Below, in pieces: positions 63,479 to 64,000 of a stretch of 64,000 bases of DNA. The translations under genes were made by a program, and so were the position numbers. How positions within the stretch are numbered: the stretch's first letter is position 1; each line of letters starts with the position of its first letter. The stretch spans positions 248,001 to 312,000 of the forward strand of contig CAVTIR010000010.1 of NCBI GenBank assembly GCA_963734665.1. Direction: 5' to 3'. This DNA comes from Trebonia sp963734665. GTDB lineage: Bacteria; Actinomycetota; Actinomycetes; Streptosporangiales; Streptosporangiaceae. The notes below the pieces were generated by a model, which saw only the letters and a program-made list of their open reading frames with translations, was not told the origin of the DNA and ran no database searches.

Positions 63479-64000
63479 CTAGTAGGCGGGGCCCGGGAAC
63501 TGGACGAGGTAGTCGAAGTTCCCGTCGCCGGCTGTCTGCCGCAGCTTCGCCATGATGCCGTAGGTGTTGTCGCGCGGACCGTTGATGTAGAGGGGCTTGC
63601 CGTTCTGACCGAACGTCACATCGCTGCTGCCTGCCTCCCAGTCCCCGAGGAGCGCGGCGCCCCTGGCGAAGTCGGGGTGCGGTTCGAAGCCCAGGCCGTG
63701 CGCGTAGTCCACCGCTCCGAACACGATGTGCCGCGCCAGTTCCAGCGGTGCCGGGACGGGAGGTCGGCGGGACCACGCGCTGAAGAAGACCCGGGCGAAA
63801 TCCGGGAGCTTGCGCCGGTCCATCGTCTTCGGGCCGTTCGTGTCCTTCACGCCCAGGCAGAAGACGTCAACCAGGAACCCGCATGCCGCGACCGTGCTGC
63901 CCGTGTCCCGCGCCACGAGAACCCCCACCAGGCCGGACTCGCCGGGCGCTGACTCCGATGGTGACATGCCGGGCCAGTCAGCATGCCCGGTCACGCTTAG
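63479..64000 (-). CDS. Unknown protein, N-terminus outside window
   Basis: At least 171 residues. VLVARDTGSTVAACGFLVDVFCLGVKD and FSAWSRRPPVPAPLELARHIVFGAVDYA (in parts), LGFEPHPDFARGAALLG, and a C-terminal TFGQNGKPLYINGPRDN, YGIMAKLR, FDYLVQF. The pattern matches a widespread uncharacterised bacterial family. The frame is open to the window edge, so the start may lie beyond 64000. Confidence 0.65.
   Translation of the reverse strand, partial: LSVTGHADWPGMSPSESAPGESGLVGVLVARDTGSTVAACGFLVDVFCLGVKDTNGPKTMDRRKLPDFARVFFSAWSRRPPVPAPLELARHIVFGAVDYAHGLGFEPHPDFARGAALLGDWEAGSSDVTFGQNGKPLYINGPRDNTYGIMAKLRQTAGDGNFDYLVQFPGPAY

Overview
The window is high-GC DNA from an actinomycete (Actinomycetota, probably a soil-dwelling filamentous relative of Streptosporangiales). 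The evidence is GC-rich codon use, a deazaflavin (F420) nitroreductase-type protein, a MEDS/STAS plus anti-sigma kinase pair, and the style of the ABC, TetR, LysR and MerR genes. No genus can be assigned from the sequence alone.

Layout. 1-2.4 kb: a ribulokinase (araB) divergent from a LacI-type regulator, with two matching palindromes between them. 2.4-6.7 kb: GTP-dependent PEP carboxykinase with a perfect Rex (NADH/NAD+ sensor) site upstream, and an OafA-type membrane acyltransferase. 7.1-27.8 kb is dominated by aerobic CO dehydrogenase (Mo-Cu CODH) genes. There are two complete form I sets, coxM-S-L on the minus strand (with a LysR regulator) and coxM-S-L on the plus strand. The second set runs on into a CoxF/XdhC protein fused to a YHS domain, CoxG, and five consecutive small single-pass membrane proteins. 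A coxD-coxE maturation pair and a YeeE-type sulfur transporter follow, with an amino-acid ABC transporter in between. Short tandem repeats sit at or next to many gene junctions here, and one of them is an open reading frame coupled at both ends inside the operon.

28-39 kb: an OsmC fragment, a detached MgtE sensor domain coupled to an Nramp-related transporter (probable Mg2+ uptake unit), a TetR/hydrolase/cupin group, a YihY membrane protein, a frameshifted gene, two DUF1990 genes and transaldolase. 39.5-43.5 kb is a graveyard: three CRISPR-like repeats, a truncated IS481-type transposase, a broken Tn3 transposase and a truncated nitronate monooxygenase. 44-45.3 kb holds the MEDS/STAS and anti-sigma kinase pair.

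45.4-61.1 kb is a composite integrated island at a tRNA-Arg(CCU) gene. A 5' tRNA half lies at 46524, an intact tRNA at 51527 and a 3' half at 61091; all three share a 12-bp core. Element 1 (lower GC) has an apparently intact tyrosine recombinase. Element 2 has a frameshifted, truncated one and carries an FKBP-type isomerase, a nitroreductase-like protein, a DUF899 protein and an ArsR/SRPBCC group with palindromic operators. Right of the island are an AlbA_2/ATPase/winged-helix protein with a long nested palindrome in front of it, a decayed HipA gene and a partial unknown gene.

The most promising candidate for an undescribed system is the CODH locus: the YHS-fused maturation factor, the five mini membrane proteins after CoxG, the extra small coupled genes, and the repeat-made ORF.
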